This document shows, piece by piece, positions 1 through 8,021 of a stretch of DNA of 64,000 nucleotides. Origin of the DNA: Methylomagnum ishizawai (GTDB lineage: Bacteria; Pseudomonadota; Gammaproteobacteria; Methylococcales; Methylococcaceae); the NCBI RefSeq assembly GCF_019670005.1, contig NZ_AP019783.1:4490150-4554149 (forward strand), read 5' to 3'. The position numbers and the translations under genes are program-made. Each line of letters opens with the position of its first letter. Within the stretch, counting starts at the first letter, position 1. The notes beneath the pieces were generated by a model. It was not told where the DNA came from. It searched no databases and worked only from the letters and a program-made list of their open reading frames with translations.

Positions 1-159
1 TCCGACCACACCATCCGCTTCTGGGCCGGCGGCGGCATCGTGGCCGATTCCGACCCGGAGTTGGAATACCAGGAGTGCTACCACAAAGCCGCCGCCCTGC
101 TGAACCTGCTGGACCAATTCCGCCTCCAGAAAACCGGTGCCTACCCCTTGGGTTATTAA
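1..159 (+). CDS. pabB: Aminodeoxychorismate synthase component I, C-terminal fragment
   Basis: Only the last 52 codons are inside the window; the frame is open from base 1 and ends in TAA. The residues GGGIVADSDPELEYQE are the closing signature of the chorismate-binding fold shared by PabB, TrpE and isochorismate synthases. The exact form of the motif and the C1-cofactor neighbourhood favour PabB, which aminates chorismate on the way to p-aminobenzoate, a precursor of folate and of tetrahydromethanopterin. TrpE cannot be fully excluded from such a short piece. The next gene starts 23 bases before this stop, so the two are translationally coupled. Confidence 0.8.
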   Translation, partial: SDHTIRFWAGGGIVADSDPELEYQECYHKAAALLNLLDQFRLQKTGAYPLGY

Positions 160-817
160 GCTGGGCGGCAGCCTCCACGCCTCGGAACACCTGCCGCGCT
201 GGCTCCATGCCCTGGCCGATAGCGGCGCGGTCCTGGTGCCGGGCGGCGGGCCGTTCGCCGACGCGGTGCGGGTGGCCCAGGCCCGCTGGGATTTCGGCGA
301 CCGCGCCGCCCATGCCATGGCGATCCTCGCCATGCGCCAATATGGCCTGATGCTCGGCGATCTTTATCCCGGATTCGCGGTCTCCTGTGATATTGCCGGT
401 TTGGCCGCGGCCCTGGCCGTGGGCCGCGCCGCGATCTGGCTCCCCGATCCCGACACCCTGCCCGAACCGGAAGTCCCGGCCTCGTGGGCCATCACCTCGG
501 ACAGCCTCGCGGCCTGGCTGGCGCGGAAGCTCGGCGCGGCGCACCTGCTCCTGGTGAAGTCGGCGGGGATTCCGGCGGGCGAATTCGGTGTCCAAGAAGC
601 GGCGGCGCGTGGCTGGATCGACGCCGCCTTCCCGGGATTCCTGGCCGGGGGCGGATTCGGGGCTTGGCTGTCGCGGCCGGACCAACACGCCCGCCTCGGC
701 GCAGGGCTGCGCGAGCCGCAAGCCGTCTTCACCCATATCGTGCCGGATATCGGCCCCGTCACCCGCGAGAACACGTCTTATGTCGATCACAGTCCGCTAT
801 TTCGCCAGCCTGCGTGA
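137..817 (+). CDS. Amino acid kinase family protein, MfnE-like (methanofuran pathway candidate)
   Basis: A 226-residue protein with the N-terminal VIKLGGSL loop (residues 6-13) and a PGGGPFAD loop (35-42), both typical of the aspartate/glutamate/uridylate kinase fold. It is shorter than true amino acid kinases. Methylotrophs that use methanofuran and tetrahydromethanopterin carry such a short kinase, related to MfnE, which phosphorylates 5-(aminomethyl)-3-furanmethanol phosphate. That role is inferred from size, fold and neighbours (pabB upstream, moaD and moaE downstream). Translation probably starts at GTG 137, inside the end of pabB, and the 3' end overlaps moaD by 38 bases, so the four genes read as one compact operon. 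Confidence 0.75.
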   Translation: MPTPWVIKLGGSLHASEHLPRWLHALADSGAVLVPGGGPFADAVRVAQARWDFGDRAAHAMAILAMRQYGLMLGDLYPGFAVSCDIAGLAAALAVGRAAIWLPDPDTLPEPEVPASWAITSDSLAAWLARKLGAAHLLLVKSAGIPAGEFGVQEAAARGWIDAAFPGFLAGGGFGAWLSRPDQHARLGAGLREPQAVFTHIVPDIGPVTRENTSYVDHSPLFRQPA

Positions 818-1013
818 AACCCTGGGCCGGGCCGAGGAAACCCTGGCCCCGGACGGCATCCACAGCGTCATCGAAGTTTGGCAAGCCGTGGCCGCGGGCC
901 GGCCACTGCCGCAAGGACTGCTCTGCGCCATCAACCTGGAATACGCCGAACCCGGCGCCCCGGTGCGCGACGGCGACGAAGTGGCGTTCTTCCCGCCGGT
1001 CACGGGAGGCTGA
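780..1013 (+). CDS. moaD: Molybdopterin synthase small subunit MoaD
   Basis: A 77-residue ubiquitin-like protein beginning MSITVRYFASLRE and ending PPVTGG. The C-terminal Gly-Gly is the residue pair that is adenylated and converted to thiocarboxylate to donate sulfur to precursor Z (cPMP). Start ATG 780 lies within the end of the preceding kinase gene, and the stop is one base from the moaE start, so moaD and moaE are co-translated. In a methanotroph the molybdopterin product would serve formate dehydrogenase and formylmethanofuran dehydrogenase-type enzymes; this use is inferred. Confidence 0.93.
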   Translation: MSITVRYFASLRETLGRAEETLAPDGIHSVIEVWQAVAAGRPLPQGLLCAINLEYAEPGAPVRDGDEVAFFPPVTGG

Positions 1014-1014
1014 A

Positions 1015-1452
1015 ATGCCCATCGCCCTGCGTCCCGATCCCTTCGAGCCCTATGCCGAACTGCTGGAATACCAAGCCGGACAGCCCCGGCTCTCCGGCCA
1101 ATACGGCGCGACCTGCGCCTTCGTCGGCACGATGCGCGATTTCAACGAGGGCGACACGGTACGCGCCATGACCCTCGAACATTATCCCGGCATGACCGAG
1201 AACCAGCTCGGGCACATCCTGGACGAGGCCCGGCGGCGCTGGACCTTCCTCGACGCCCTGGTCATCCACCGGGTCGGCGATATCCTGCCCGGCCAGCCCA
1301 TCGTGCTGGTGGCGGTCTGGTCCGCCCACCGCAACGCCGCCTTCGAGGCCTGCCGGTACCTCATGGAAGAACTCAAGCATCGCGCCCCGTTCTGGAAAAA
1401 GGAAACCCTGGCCGAGGGCGCGCGCTGGGTGGAGCGCAACACGGAAGGCTAA
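1015..1452 (+). CDS. moaE: Molybdopterin synthase catalytic subunit MoaE
   Basis: A 145-residue protein of normal MoaE length. It has the conserved core CAFVGTMRDFNEGD, the HRVGDILPGQ segment and the lysine-rich active-site region KHRAPFWKKE near the C-terminus. MoaE binds cPMP and forms the heterotetramer with MoaD that makes molybdopterin. It begins one base after the moaD stop and closes this cofactor operon; a TATAAT hexamer for the next gene overlaps the region just after its stop. Confidence 0.95.
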   Translation: MPIALRPDPFEPYAELLEYQAGQPRLSGQYGATCAFVGTMRDFNEGDTVRAMTLEHYPGMTENQLGHILDEARRRWTFLDALVIHRVGDILPGQPIVLVAVWSAHRNAAFEACRYLMEELKHRAPFWKKETLAEGARWVERNTEG

Positions 1453-1455
1453 GGC

Positions 1456-1461
1456 TATAAT
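1456..1461 (+). promoter_or_regulatory. Candidate -10 element for dodecin-dsbB
   Basis: A perfect TATAAT lies 35 bases before the dodecin start, straight after the moaE stop. No good -35 hexamer is visible at the usual distance, so this is only a candidate for an internal promoter that separates dodecin and dsbB from the upstream cofactor genes. Confidence 0.35.
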
Positions 1462-1495
1462 CCCCCGCAGCCTTCCACCACCAGGAATCCCAACC

Positions 1496-1705
1496 ATGTC
1501 CAACCGCGTCTACAAACTCGTCGAAATCGTCGGCACCTCGCCCGTCAGCACCGACGACGCCATCCGCAACGCCATCGCCAAAGCCGCCAAAACCCTGGCC
1601 CACCTCGATTGGTTCCAGGTCGTGGAAACCCGCGGCCAGATCGTGGACGGCCAGGTCGCCCATTTCCAGGTCGTGTTGAAGGTCGGCTTCCGCCTGGACG
1701 ATTGA
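1496..1705 (+). CDS. Dodecin family flavin-binding protein
   Basis: A 69-residue protein starting MSNRVYKLVEIVGTSP, with AIRNAIAKAAKTLAHLDWFQV in the middle and GQVAHFQVVLKVGFRLDD at the end, matching the whole length of dodecin. Dodecins assemble as hollow dodecamers that bind flavins (or coenzyme A) and act as flavin stores or scavengers. The tryptophan in HLDWFQV is the residue that stacks on the isoalloxazine ring in the family. An AGGA Shine-Dalgarno lies 9 bases before ATG 1496. It is followed 3 bases later by dsbB. Confidence 0.92.
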   Translation: MSNRVYKLVEIVGTSPVSTDDAIRNAIAKAAKTLAHLDWFQVVETRGQIVDGQVAHFQVVLKVGFRLDD

Positions 1706-1708
1706 ACC

Positions 1709-2248
1709 ATGAGCGCATCCCTAGAAACCGCCCTCAAATTCGCCCGCGGCCTGAACGCCCGCGCCTATTTCGCGCTGGGCGCCCTGTATTGCCTGGGGCT
1801 GATCCTGATGGCGCTGTACTTCCAATTCCAAGGCGGCCTGGAACCCTGCCCCCTGTGCATCTCGCAGCGGATCATGGTGGTGGCGGTGGGCTTGGTCATG
1901 CTGGCGGCGGCGCTGCACAATCCGGGCCCGGCCGGGGTGGGGCGCTATGCCTGGCTGGGTTTCGCCACCGCGCTGGGCGGGGCCGCCATTTCCGCCCGCC
2001 ACATCTGGATACAGCACCTGCCCGCCGACAAGGTGCCCGCCTGCACCCCCGGCCTGGAATACATGTTCCATTACTTCCCGCTGACCGACACCCTCAAGGC
2101 CATGGTGACCGGCACCGGCGATTGCGCCAAGGTGGATTGGACCCTGTTGGGCCTGAGCATGCCGGCCTGGGTCTTGATCTGCTTCCTGTTCCTCGCGGCG
2201 CTCAGCCTCGCCCAGTTCTGGAACCGCGCCGACCGGACAGCCGCGTAG
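1709..2248 (+). CDS. dsbB: Disulfide bond formation protein DsbB
   Basis: A 179-residue, four-helix inner-membrane protein that reoxidises DsbA and passes electrons to quinone. The first redox pair is the EPCPLC motif (Cys47, Cys50) in the first periplasmic loop; the second pair is Cys112 and Cys139 in the long second loop. Hydrophobic stretches lie around residues 18-38, 52-70, 78-95 and 148-170. It sits 3 bases after dodecin and probably shares its transcript. Disulfide formation supports c-type cytochrome and envelope protein folding in this organism. Confidence 0.93.
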   Translation: MSASLETALKFARGLNARAYFALGALYCLGLILMALYFQFQGGLEPCPLCISQRIMVVAVGLVMLAAALHNPGPAGVGRYAWLGFATALGGAAISARHIWIQHLPADKVPACTPGLEYMFHYFPLTDTLKAMVTGTGDCAKVDWTLLGLSMPAWVLICFLFLAALSLAQFWNRADRTAA

Positions 2249-2341
2249 CGGCATCCGGGGGCTTGGGCGGAGCGCCGCCGTTCCCGCATTCCATCGCCCT
2301 CCCTCCGGCACGGGCCGCAGGCGTATCCCACCGGCGCGGGC

Positions 2342-2363
2342 CTTAACAAAAGCTTCACAATCG
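2342..2363 (+). promoter_or_regulatory. Candidate Pho box upstream of phoB
   Basis: Two adjacent 11-base direct repeats, CTTAACAAAAG and CTTCACAATCG, stand 44 bases before phoB. They share CTT.ACAA at the same register, as in PhoB-binding Pho boxes (CTGTCAT-type half sites). It would allow autoregulation of phoBR. The match to the enterobacterial consensus is partial. Confidence 0.45.
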
Positions 2364-2406
2364 GCACGTACAGTAAGCGGTTGATTGTACTAATAGGATT
2401 TCGAGG

Positions 2407-3099
2407 ATGACCGCGTTGAACGTACTCGTAGTCGAAGATGAGGATGCTATCCGGGAAATGCTGGGCATGATCCTGGAGCAGGCCGAATTCACCTACCAAG
2501 CCGTGGCCGACACCCAACACGCCCAGGCCGTGTTGGGGGAAATCACGCCCGACCTGATCCTGCTGGACTGGATGCTGCCCGGCGTCAGCGGGGTCGAATG
2601 GGCGCGGCGCCTGAAGAAGGACAAGAGCCTGGGCGAAATCCCCATCATCATGCTCACCGCCCGCGGCGAGGAGGAGGACAAGATCCGCGGCCTGGAATTC
2701 GGGGCCGACGACTACATCACCAAGCCGTTCTCGCCGCGCGAACTGGTGGCCCGGATCAAGGCCGTCCTGCGCCGCAGCAGCAAGTTCGGCAAGTCCGGCC
2801 ATATCGAACTGGGCGGCATCGCCCTCTACAACGACGAACACCGCGTCACCATCGCCGAACAGTCGGTGGTGCTGAGCCCCACCGAATACCGCCTGCTGGA
2901 ATTCTTCCTGACCCATCCCGACAAGGTCTACAGCCGGGGCCAGTTGTTGGACCAGGTGTGGGGCCGCGGCTCGTTCATCGAGGAGCGCACCGTCGATGTG
3001 CATATCCGCCGCCTGCGCAAAATCCTGTCCGAGCATGGCCGGGAGGAAATGATCCAGACCGTGCGCGGCTTCGGCTACCGTTTCTCCGAGCAACCCTGA
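2407..3099 (+). CDS. phoB: Phosphate regulon response regulator PhoB
   Basis: A 230-residue OmpR/PhoB-type regulator. The receiver domain (about 1-120) has the acidic pair around residues 11-12, the phospho-acceptor Asp54 in LILLDWMLPG and the lysine of ITKPFSPREL. The C-terminal winged helix (about 130-230) contains LSPTEYRLLEFFLTHP and the recognition region ERTVDVHIRRLRKIL. It pairs with phoR, which starts 10 bases downstream. When phosphate is scarce, PhoR phosphorylates PhoB, which activates pst and other genes. A candidate Pho box upstream suggests autoregulation. Confidence 0.95.
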   Translation: MTALNVLVVEDEDAIREMLGMILEQAEFTYQAVADTQHAQAVLGEITPDLILLDWMLPGVSGVEWARRLKKDKSLGEIPIIMLTARGEEEDKIRGLEFGADDYITKPFSPRELVARIKAVLRRSSKFGKSGHIELGGIALYNDEHRVTIAEQSVVLSPTEYRLLEFFLTHPDKVYSRGQLLDQVWGRGSFIEERTVDVHIRRLRKILSEHGREEMIQTVRGFGYRFSEQP

Positions 3100-3109
3100 T
3101 CCCGCCCCG

Positions 3110-4420
3110 ATGAGCCCTTGGCGCTCCGAACTCTCGTTCGTTTTATTGTCGCTGCTGTTCGGCGCTTTCTTCGCCAAGCTGTTCAACCAAGCCTCCCTGG
3201 TCCTGTGGCTGTGCCTCGTGTCCTATCTGGCGCGGCATTTGTTCTTCGTCAACCGCCTGCTGGCCTGGTTGCAGGGCGGACGGGCCAGCCAAATGCCGCA
3301 GGGCGACGGGGTGTGGGAAGAGATTTATTACCTCATCTTCCGTTTGCGCCGCCGCAACAAGCGCCGCAAGAAGCAACTGATCCAGATGCTGGAACGCTTC
3401 CGCACCGCGACCGCCGCCCTGCCGGATGCCACCGTGGTCTTGGGTCCTCGGGACGAGATCGATTGGTTCAACGAAGCGGCCGGCCAGTTGCTGGGCCTGC
3501 GCCGGGGCGATATCGGCCAGCAGATCGGCAACCTGCTGCGCTATCCGAAATTCACCGACTACCTCAAGCGCAAGGACTACCACCAAGCCACCGTCGGCAT
3601 TCCCTCCCCGGCGGCGGAAAACGTGCAACTGGAAATCCGGGTCGTGCCCTATGGCGACGACCTGCGGCTATTGGTGGCCCAGGATGTCACCCAACTCCGG
3701 TTCATGGAACGGGTCCGCACCGACTTCATCGCCAACGTCTCCCACGAACTCCGCACCCCGCTCACGGTGCTGAAGGGCTATCTGGAAACCCTGAGCGATG
3801 CCGACGCCACCCCGCCCGCCTATCTCAAGGTGTTCCGCCGCATGGAGGAACAAACCACGCGGATGCAAAGCCTGATCGACGGCCTCCTGTCCCTGACCCG
3901 GCTGGAATCCGGGGCGCACGCGCTGGTGCCCAAACCGGTGGACGTGCCCGCCCTGCTCAGGCTGATCCGCGAGGAAGCCGGGCTCCTGTCCGAGCGCGGT
4001 CCCGAGATCGAACTGCGGCTGGAAACCCAGGCCGGCCTGATGGGCGCGGAATCGGAACTCCGCAGCGCCTTTTCCAACCTCGTGGTCAACGCCGTGAAAT
4101 ACACCCCGCCCGCAGGCCGCGTCACCATGCGTTGGCGCGACGAGGGCCAGGGGGCGCGGCTGGATGTCGAGGACACCGGCCCCGGCATCGCCCAGGAACA
4201 CCTGCCGCGCCTGACCGAGCGCTTCTACCGGGTGGATGTCGAGGGCGGCAAGAGCGGCTCCGGCCTGGGACTCGCCATCGCCAAGCACGTCATGGCCCGC
4301 CACGGGGCCGAACTCAAGATCGCCAGCACGCCGGGCAAGGGGAGTTGCTTTAGCTGTTGCTTCGGCGAACAACGGGTGATCCGCGCCCTCCCCCCAGCGG
4401 TCCGGGCCACGGCGGCCTGA
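3110..4420 (+). CDS. phoR: Phosphate regulon sensor histidine kinase PhoR
   Basis: A 436-residue membrane kinase. Two hydrophobic segments (about 8-25 and 28-48) anchor it, followed by a basic linker (78-90), a PAS domain (about 95-195), a HisKA domain with FIANVSHELRTPL (His212 is the phosphorylated residue) and a HATPase domain with N-box NLVVNAVKYTP, DTGPGIA and GSGLGLAIA. This is the usual PhoR layout without a large periplasmic sensor, which normally reads phosphate through Pst/PhoU. The 10-base gap to phoB indicates one operon. Confidence 0.95.
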   Translation: MSPWRSELSFVLLSLLFGAFFAKLFNQASLVLWLCLVSYLARHLFFVNRLLAWLQGGRASQMPQGDGVWEEIYYLIFRLRRRNKRRKKQLIQMLERFRTATAALPDATVVLGPRDEIDWFNEAAGQLLGLRRGDIGQQIGNLLRYPKFTDYLKRKDYHQATVGIPSPAAENVQLEIRVVPYGDDLRLLVAQDVTQLRFMERVRTDFIANVSHELRTPLTVLKGYLETLSDADATPPAYLKVFRRMEEQTTRMQSLIDGLLSLTRLESGAHALVPKPVDVPALLRLIREEAGLLSERGPEIELRLETQAGLMGAESELRSAFSNLVVNAVKYTPPAGRVTMRWRDEGQGARLDVEDTGPGIAQEHLPRLTERFYRVDVEGGKSGSGLGLAIAKHVMARHGAELKIASTPGKGSCFSCCFGEQRVIRALPPAVRATAA

Positions 4421-4592
4421 GCTGCCCGGCCGCCCACCGTTCCGGTCCGCCCCCGGACTTAGCATTTATCCCTATACGCCCGGCCCGAAAAAACCATGCG
4501 CCGCGGTTGCGCGGTCACAGTCCAGCCGCTAACATTCCCCTTGTTGCGGATTCCTCGAAAATTGTTGTTGTTTGGGCTACAAGGAGATGAAC

Positions 4593-5747
4593 ATGACGAA
4601 AAAGATTTTATTGGCCATGGGTCTCGCCAGCGCGATGACCGGCCTGTCCGCCCAGGCGGACGACGACTACGGCAATACCAGCACCTTCACAGACGACCGT
4701 TTCTATATCGCGCCGTTCGGCAGCTACCTGCACACCGGCGGCGATACCAAAGGCACCGATGGCTGGGGCGCGGGCGGCGCGGTCGGCAAAATCATCAACG
4801 AATACTTCAACGTCGAACTGCGCGGTTTCTGGCAGAGCTACGGAAATAGCCTTGGATGGAACCATGGTTCCAACCAGAACTATCCCGGCGGGCAAACCGA
4901 CCTGGCTGGCGGCACCATCGACCTCCAATACTATTTCATGCGCGACGCCTTCTCCCCCTATGCCGTATTGGCCCTGGGCGGCATGAACACTAGCGCCCGC
5001 ACCGGCGACAATTCCCCCTACCATGGGAAGGGCAAGCAGCAAAGCTCCTTCATCTTCGAACTGGGCGTGGGCGCGACCTACGAACTGTCCGACAACTTCC
5101 TGCTGCGCGGCGATGTGCGCTACCGGGGCAATACCGCCAACGCCCTGAGCGGCATCAACCCGGTGAACGGCGATGCCATGTCCCAGAACACCGACCTGCT
5201 GAGCGACATGGTCATCAACCTGGGCTTCGTCATTCCCTTGGGCGAAAAGCCGGGCACCGTGGCCGAAGCCCCCGCCGCCGCCGCGCCGGTCGATGAATGC
5301 GCCAACCGCGACACCGACCACGATGGCGTCAACGATTGCGACGACAAATGCCCCGGCACCATGAAGGGCAGCAAGATCGACGACCAGGGCTGCCCCATCG
5401 TGATGGAACTGCGCGGCGTCAACTTCCAGTTCGACTCCGACGAGTTGACCCCCGGTGCCAAGCGCATCCTGGACGGTGCCGCCGACCAATTGGTCGCCTT
5501 CCCGGAAAAACGCGACATCGAAGTGGCCGGCTACGCCAGCGACGAAGGCCGTCCCGACAAGCGCCAGTACAACCTGAACCTGTCGCAGCGCCGTTCCGAG
5601 TCCGTGGTGCGCTACCTGAAGGCCAAGGGCGTCGCCAACAAGCTGTACGCCAAGGGCTACGGCGTGGAATACCCCATCGCCGACAACCGCACCGAAGCGG
5701 GCCGCGAGAAGAACCGCCGCGTCGAACTGCGCTGGATGGGCGACTAA
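4593..5747 (+). CDS. OmpA family outer membrane protein (beta-barrel, TSP3 repeat, OmpA C-terminal domain)
   Basis: A 384-residue envelope protein. The start ATG 4593 is chosen because AAGGAG (4581-4586) lies 6 bases before it; an in-frame ATG at 4587 is too close. A signal peptide (cleavage near AQA-DD, about residue 21) precedes an eight-strand barrel-like domain (about 30-220). Next comes a short calcium-binding thrombospondin-3-like linker DTDHDGVNDCDDKCPGT, then a C-terminal OmpA domain (about 270-384) with FQFDSDEL and the peptidoglycan-binding block NLSQRRSESVVRYL. It ties the outer membrane to murein. It lies between phoBR and a PstS-like gene, but nothing shows Pho control. Confidence 0.9.
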   Translation: MTKKILLAMGLASAMTGLSAQADDDYGNTSTFTDDRFYIAPFGSYLHTGGDTKGTDGWGAGGAVGKIINEYFNVELRGFWQSYGNSLGWNHGSNQNYPGGQTDLAGGTIDLQYYFMRDAFSPYAVLALGGMNTSARTGDNSPYHGKGKQQSSFIFELGVGATYELSDNFLLRGDVRYRGNTANALSGINPVNGDAMSQNTDLLSDMVINLGFVIPLGEKPGTVAEAPAAAAPVDECANRDTDHDGVNDCDDKCPGTMKGSKIDDQGCPIVMELRGVNFQFDSDELTPGAKRILDGAADQLVAFPEKRDIEVAGYASDEGRPDKRQYNLNLSQRRSESVVRYLKAKGVANKLYAKGYGVEYPIADNRTEAGREKNRRVELRWMGD

Positions 5748-5790
5748 GCCTCCGCGCCAAGGACGGACTCCGCGCCGTCCCCGCCCGTGT

Positions 5791-5820
5791 GAACCCGCCC
5801 CCGTGGCGGGTTCGCCGTTT
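5791..5820 (+). terminator. Candidate terminator after the OmpA-like gene
   Basis: A perfect 9-base-pair stem GAACCCGCC / GGCGGGTTC with a 5-base loop (5800-5804) lies 43 bases after the stop. The T tract after it is short and interrupted (GCCGTTT), so termination may be partial. Confidence 0.5.
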
Positions 5821-5942
5821 CCGGGGAGACGCTTTGTTTTACGCGGCGGCCCGGAACATCGCGTACAATTCCGCCCTTCGCGCCGGACCCGGCGCAGCCC
5901 GCTTCCACCCCGATATCCTGATTCCACCCCAGAGATAGTCAC

Positions 5943-7115
5943 ATGCGAAAACATATCCTCGCCCGCGCGGCGCTTGTTTCCACCGCTTTGCTCGGCGCTT
6001 CGGCCTCGGCGGAATTCCAAAGGGGCTATATCTACACGGTGGGTTCGACCACCCTGTTCCCATTCGCCAAAACGGTCGGCGAACACTTCTCCAAGGCCCA
6101 TAAGAAACAATTGCCGCTGCTGCAATCCACCGGCACCGGCGGCGGCATCAAGCTGTTCTGCGAAGGTGCCCAGGGCGAAACCCCCGACATCGTCAACGCC
6201 TCCCGCGCCATGAAGCCCAAGGAGCGCGAGGAATGCCAGACCAACGGCGTCGGCGATATCCTCGAGGTCAAGATCGGCTACGACGGGTTGGTCATGGCCC
6301 AGGCCAAGAAAGCCCCGCCCATCGCCCTGACCCGCAAGGAAGCCCGCATGGCCCTGGCCAAGTGGGTGGCCAGTCCCGATGGCAAATTGGTCGCCAACCC
6401 CAACCATACCTGGAAGCAGATCAATCCCGCCCTGCCCGACAGCCCCATCGAGGTCTTGGGTCCGCCCGCCGCCTCCGGCACCTACGACGCCTTCGTGGAC
6501 CTGGTTTCCGATATGGAATGCAAAGGCGCGCCCTGGGTCGCGGCGGGCAAGACCGAACCCAGCCCGGACCTGCTGCGCAAATGCCGCACCCTGCGCGACG
6601 ACGGCGTCTATGTCGAAGGCCGCGAGCATGACGAGGACCAGCTTTCCCGCTTGAACCACGCGCCGGGCGCGGTCGCCATCATCGACTACAAAACCTATAT
6701 CGATAACATGGCCCATATCCGCGCCGTCCCCATCGACGGCCTGGAACCCACCCACGACAGCATCGCCTCGCACAGCTATGCCGGTTCGCGCCCCCTGTAC
6801 CTCTATGTCAAGGCGGCCCATCTCGGCCAGACCCCCGGCCTGAAGGAGTATGTCGGCGAATTCACCAGCGAGCATACCTGGGGCGAAAAAGGCTATCTCA
6901 AATCCCTGGGGCTGATCCCGCTGCCCACCGAAGAGCGCACCACCTATGTGGATGCGGTGAAAGCCCAGGGCATCGCGCCGTCCCTGGCCTCCATCGCGGA
7001 CGCGCCCCCGGCCAAGTCCTGGGAGCGCGCGGGCAAATCCACCAAAACGGCATCCAAGGACACGGCCAAGACCGCGCCCCACGCCGCGGAACCCGTCGCC
7101 AAAAGCCACAAGTAA
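5943..7115 (+). CDS. PstS-like phosphate-binding periplasmic protein
   Basis: A 390-residue secreted protein with signal peptide (MRKHILARAALVSTALLGAS, cleavage near SASA-EF). The mature part begins YTVGSTTLFPFAKTVGEHF and has GTGGGIKLFCEG and NASRAMKPKE, the phosphate-binding layout of the PstS family. Residues about 355-390 form a Lys/Ala/Thr-rich tail unusual for PstS. It lies near phoBR, which fits a phosphate role, but the permease and ATPase genes pstC, pstA and pstB do not follow; nadC does. It could feed a distant Pst transporter or act as a phosphate sensor or store. Confidence 0.85.
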   Translation: MRKHILARAALVSTALLGASASAEFQRGYIYTVGSTTLFPFAKTVGEHFSKAHKKQLPLLQSTGTGGGIKLFCEGAQGETPDIVNASRAMKPKEREECQTNGVGDILEVKIGYDGLVMAQAKKAPPIALTRKEARMALAKWVASPDGKLVANPNHTWKQINPALPDSPIEVLGPPAASGTYDAFVDLVSDMECKGAPWVAAGKTEPSPDLLRKCRTLRDDGVYVEGREHDEDQLSRLNHAPGAVAIIDYKTYIDNMAHIRAVPIDGLEPTHDSIASHSYAGSRPLYLYVKAAHLGQTPGLKEYVGEFTSEHTWGEKGYLKSLGLIPLPTEERTTYVDAVKAQGIAPSLASIADAPPAKSWERAGKSTKTASKDTAKTAPHAAEPVAKSHK

Positions 7116-7176
7116 GCCCGGCCCAGCGCGGCGGCGCGATCCCCGCCGCGCCTCTTCGCGAGGAGACCACCCGCCC

Positions 7177-8016
7177 ATGCCGCACACCACCCTACCCGCC
7201 CCGGCGGACATCGCCCGTTTCCTGGCCGAGGATATCGGCAGCGGCGACCTGACCGCCGCCATCGTCCCGGCCCGGACCCAGGCCGCCGCCAGCGTGGTGA
7301 CGCGGGAACCCCTGGTGCTATGTGGCCGGGACTGGTTCGCCGCCGTGTTCGCGCAACTGGATGCCGGGGTGGTGATCGACTGGCGGGTCGCGGAAGGCGA
7401 AGCGGCGACGGCGGGCACCGAACTCTGCGCCCTGCGCGGCCCGGCCCGCGCCTTGCTCACCGGCGAACGCACCGCGCTCAACCTGCTGCAAACCCTATCG
7501 GCCACCGCCACCCTGGCCCGCAGCTACGCCCAGGCCGTCGCGGGCACCAAAACCAAAGTCCTGGACACCCGCAAAACCCTGCCCGGCCTGCGGGAAGCCC
7601 AGAAATACGCGGTGCGGGTGGGCGGCTGCCACAACCACCGCATCGGCCTGTACGACGGCATCCTCATCAAGGAAAACCATATCCTGGCGGCGGGCTCCAT
7701 CGCGCAGGCCGTCGCCGCCGCGAAAGCCCTGGACGCCGGAGTCATGATCGAGGTCGAGGTGGAAGACCTGGACGAACTGCGCCAAGCCCTGGACGCGGGC
7801 GCTCCGCGCATCCTGCTGGACAATTTCACCCTGGAAGCGATGCGGGAGGCGGTGGCGATGGCCCAGGGCCGGGCCGAGTTGGAAGTCTCCGGCAATGTCA
7901 CCCTCGCAGGACTCCGCGCCATCGCGGAAACCGGCGTCGATTATGTTTCGGTCGGCGCCCTGACCAAGAACGTCCGCGCCGTCGATCTGTCCATGCGGAT
8001 CGCGCTGGGCGCTTGA
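7177..8016 (+). CDS. nadC: Nicotinate-nucleotide pyrophosphorylase (quinolinate phosphoribosyltransferase)
   Basis: A 279-residue enzyme that converts quinolinate and PRPP to nicotinate mononucleotide in de novo NAD synthesis. Recognisable blocks are EDIGSGDLTAAIVPA near the N-terminus, LLTGERTALNLLQTLS, the active-site strip KVLDTRKTLPGLREAQKYAV, GGCHNHRIGLYDGILIKENH, IEVEVEDLDELRQAL and the closing SGNVTLAGLRAIAETGVD with VSVGALTKN. The length is normal. AGGAG lies 11 bases before ATG 7177, and ampD follows after 5 bases, as in many gammaproteobacteria. Confidence 0.96.
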   Translation: MPHTTLPAPADIARFLAEDIGSGDLTAAIVPARTQAAASVVTREPLVLCGRDWFAAVFAQLDAGVVIDWRVAEGEAATAGTELCALRGPARALLTGERTALNLLQTLSATATLARSYAQAVAGTKTKVLDTRKTLPGLREAQKYAVRVGGCHNHRIGLYDGILIKENHILAAGSIAQAVAAAKALDAGVMIEVEVEDLDELRQALDAGAPRILLDNFTLEAMREAVAMAQGRAELEVSGNVTLAGLRAIAETGVDYVSVGALTKNVRAVDLSMRIALGA

Positions 8017-8021
8017 AGCCC

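Noticed and set aside
4608-7511. A 967-codon open frame on the minus strand opposite the OmpA-like and PstS-like genes
   Set aside because: It has Gly/Ala/Val-rich antisense composition, covers clear genes with signal peptides and motifs, and has no recognisable domain. It is a product of high GC.
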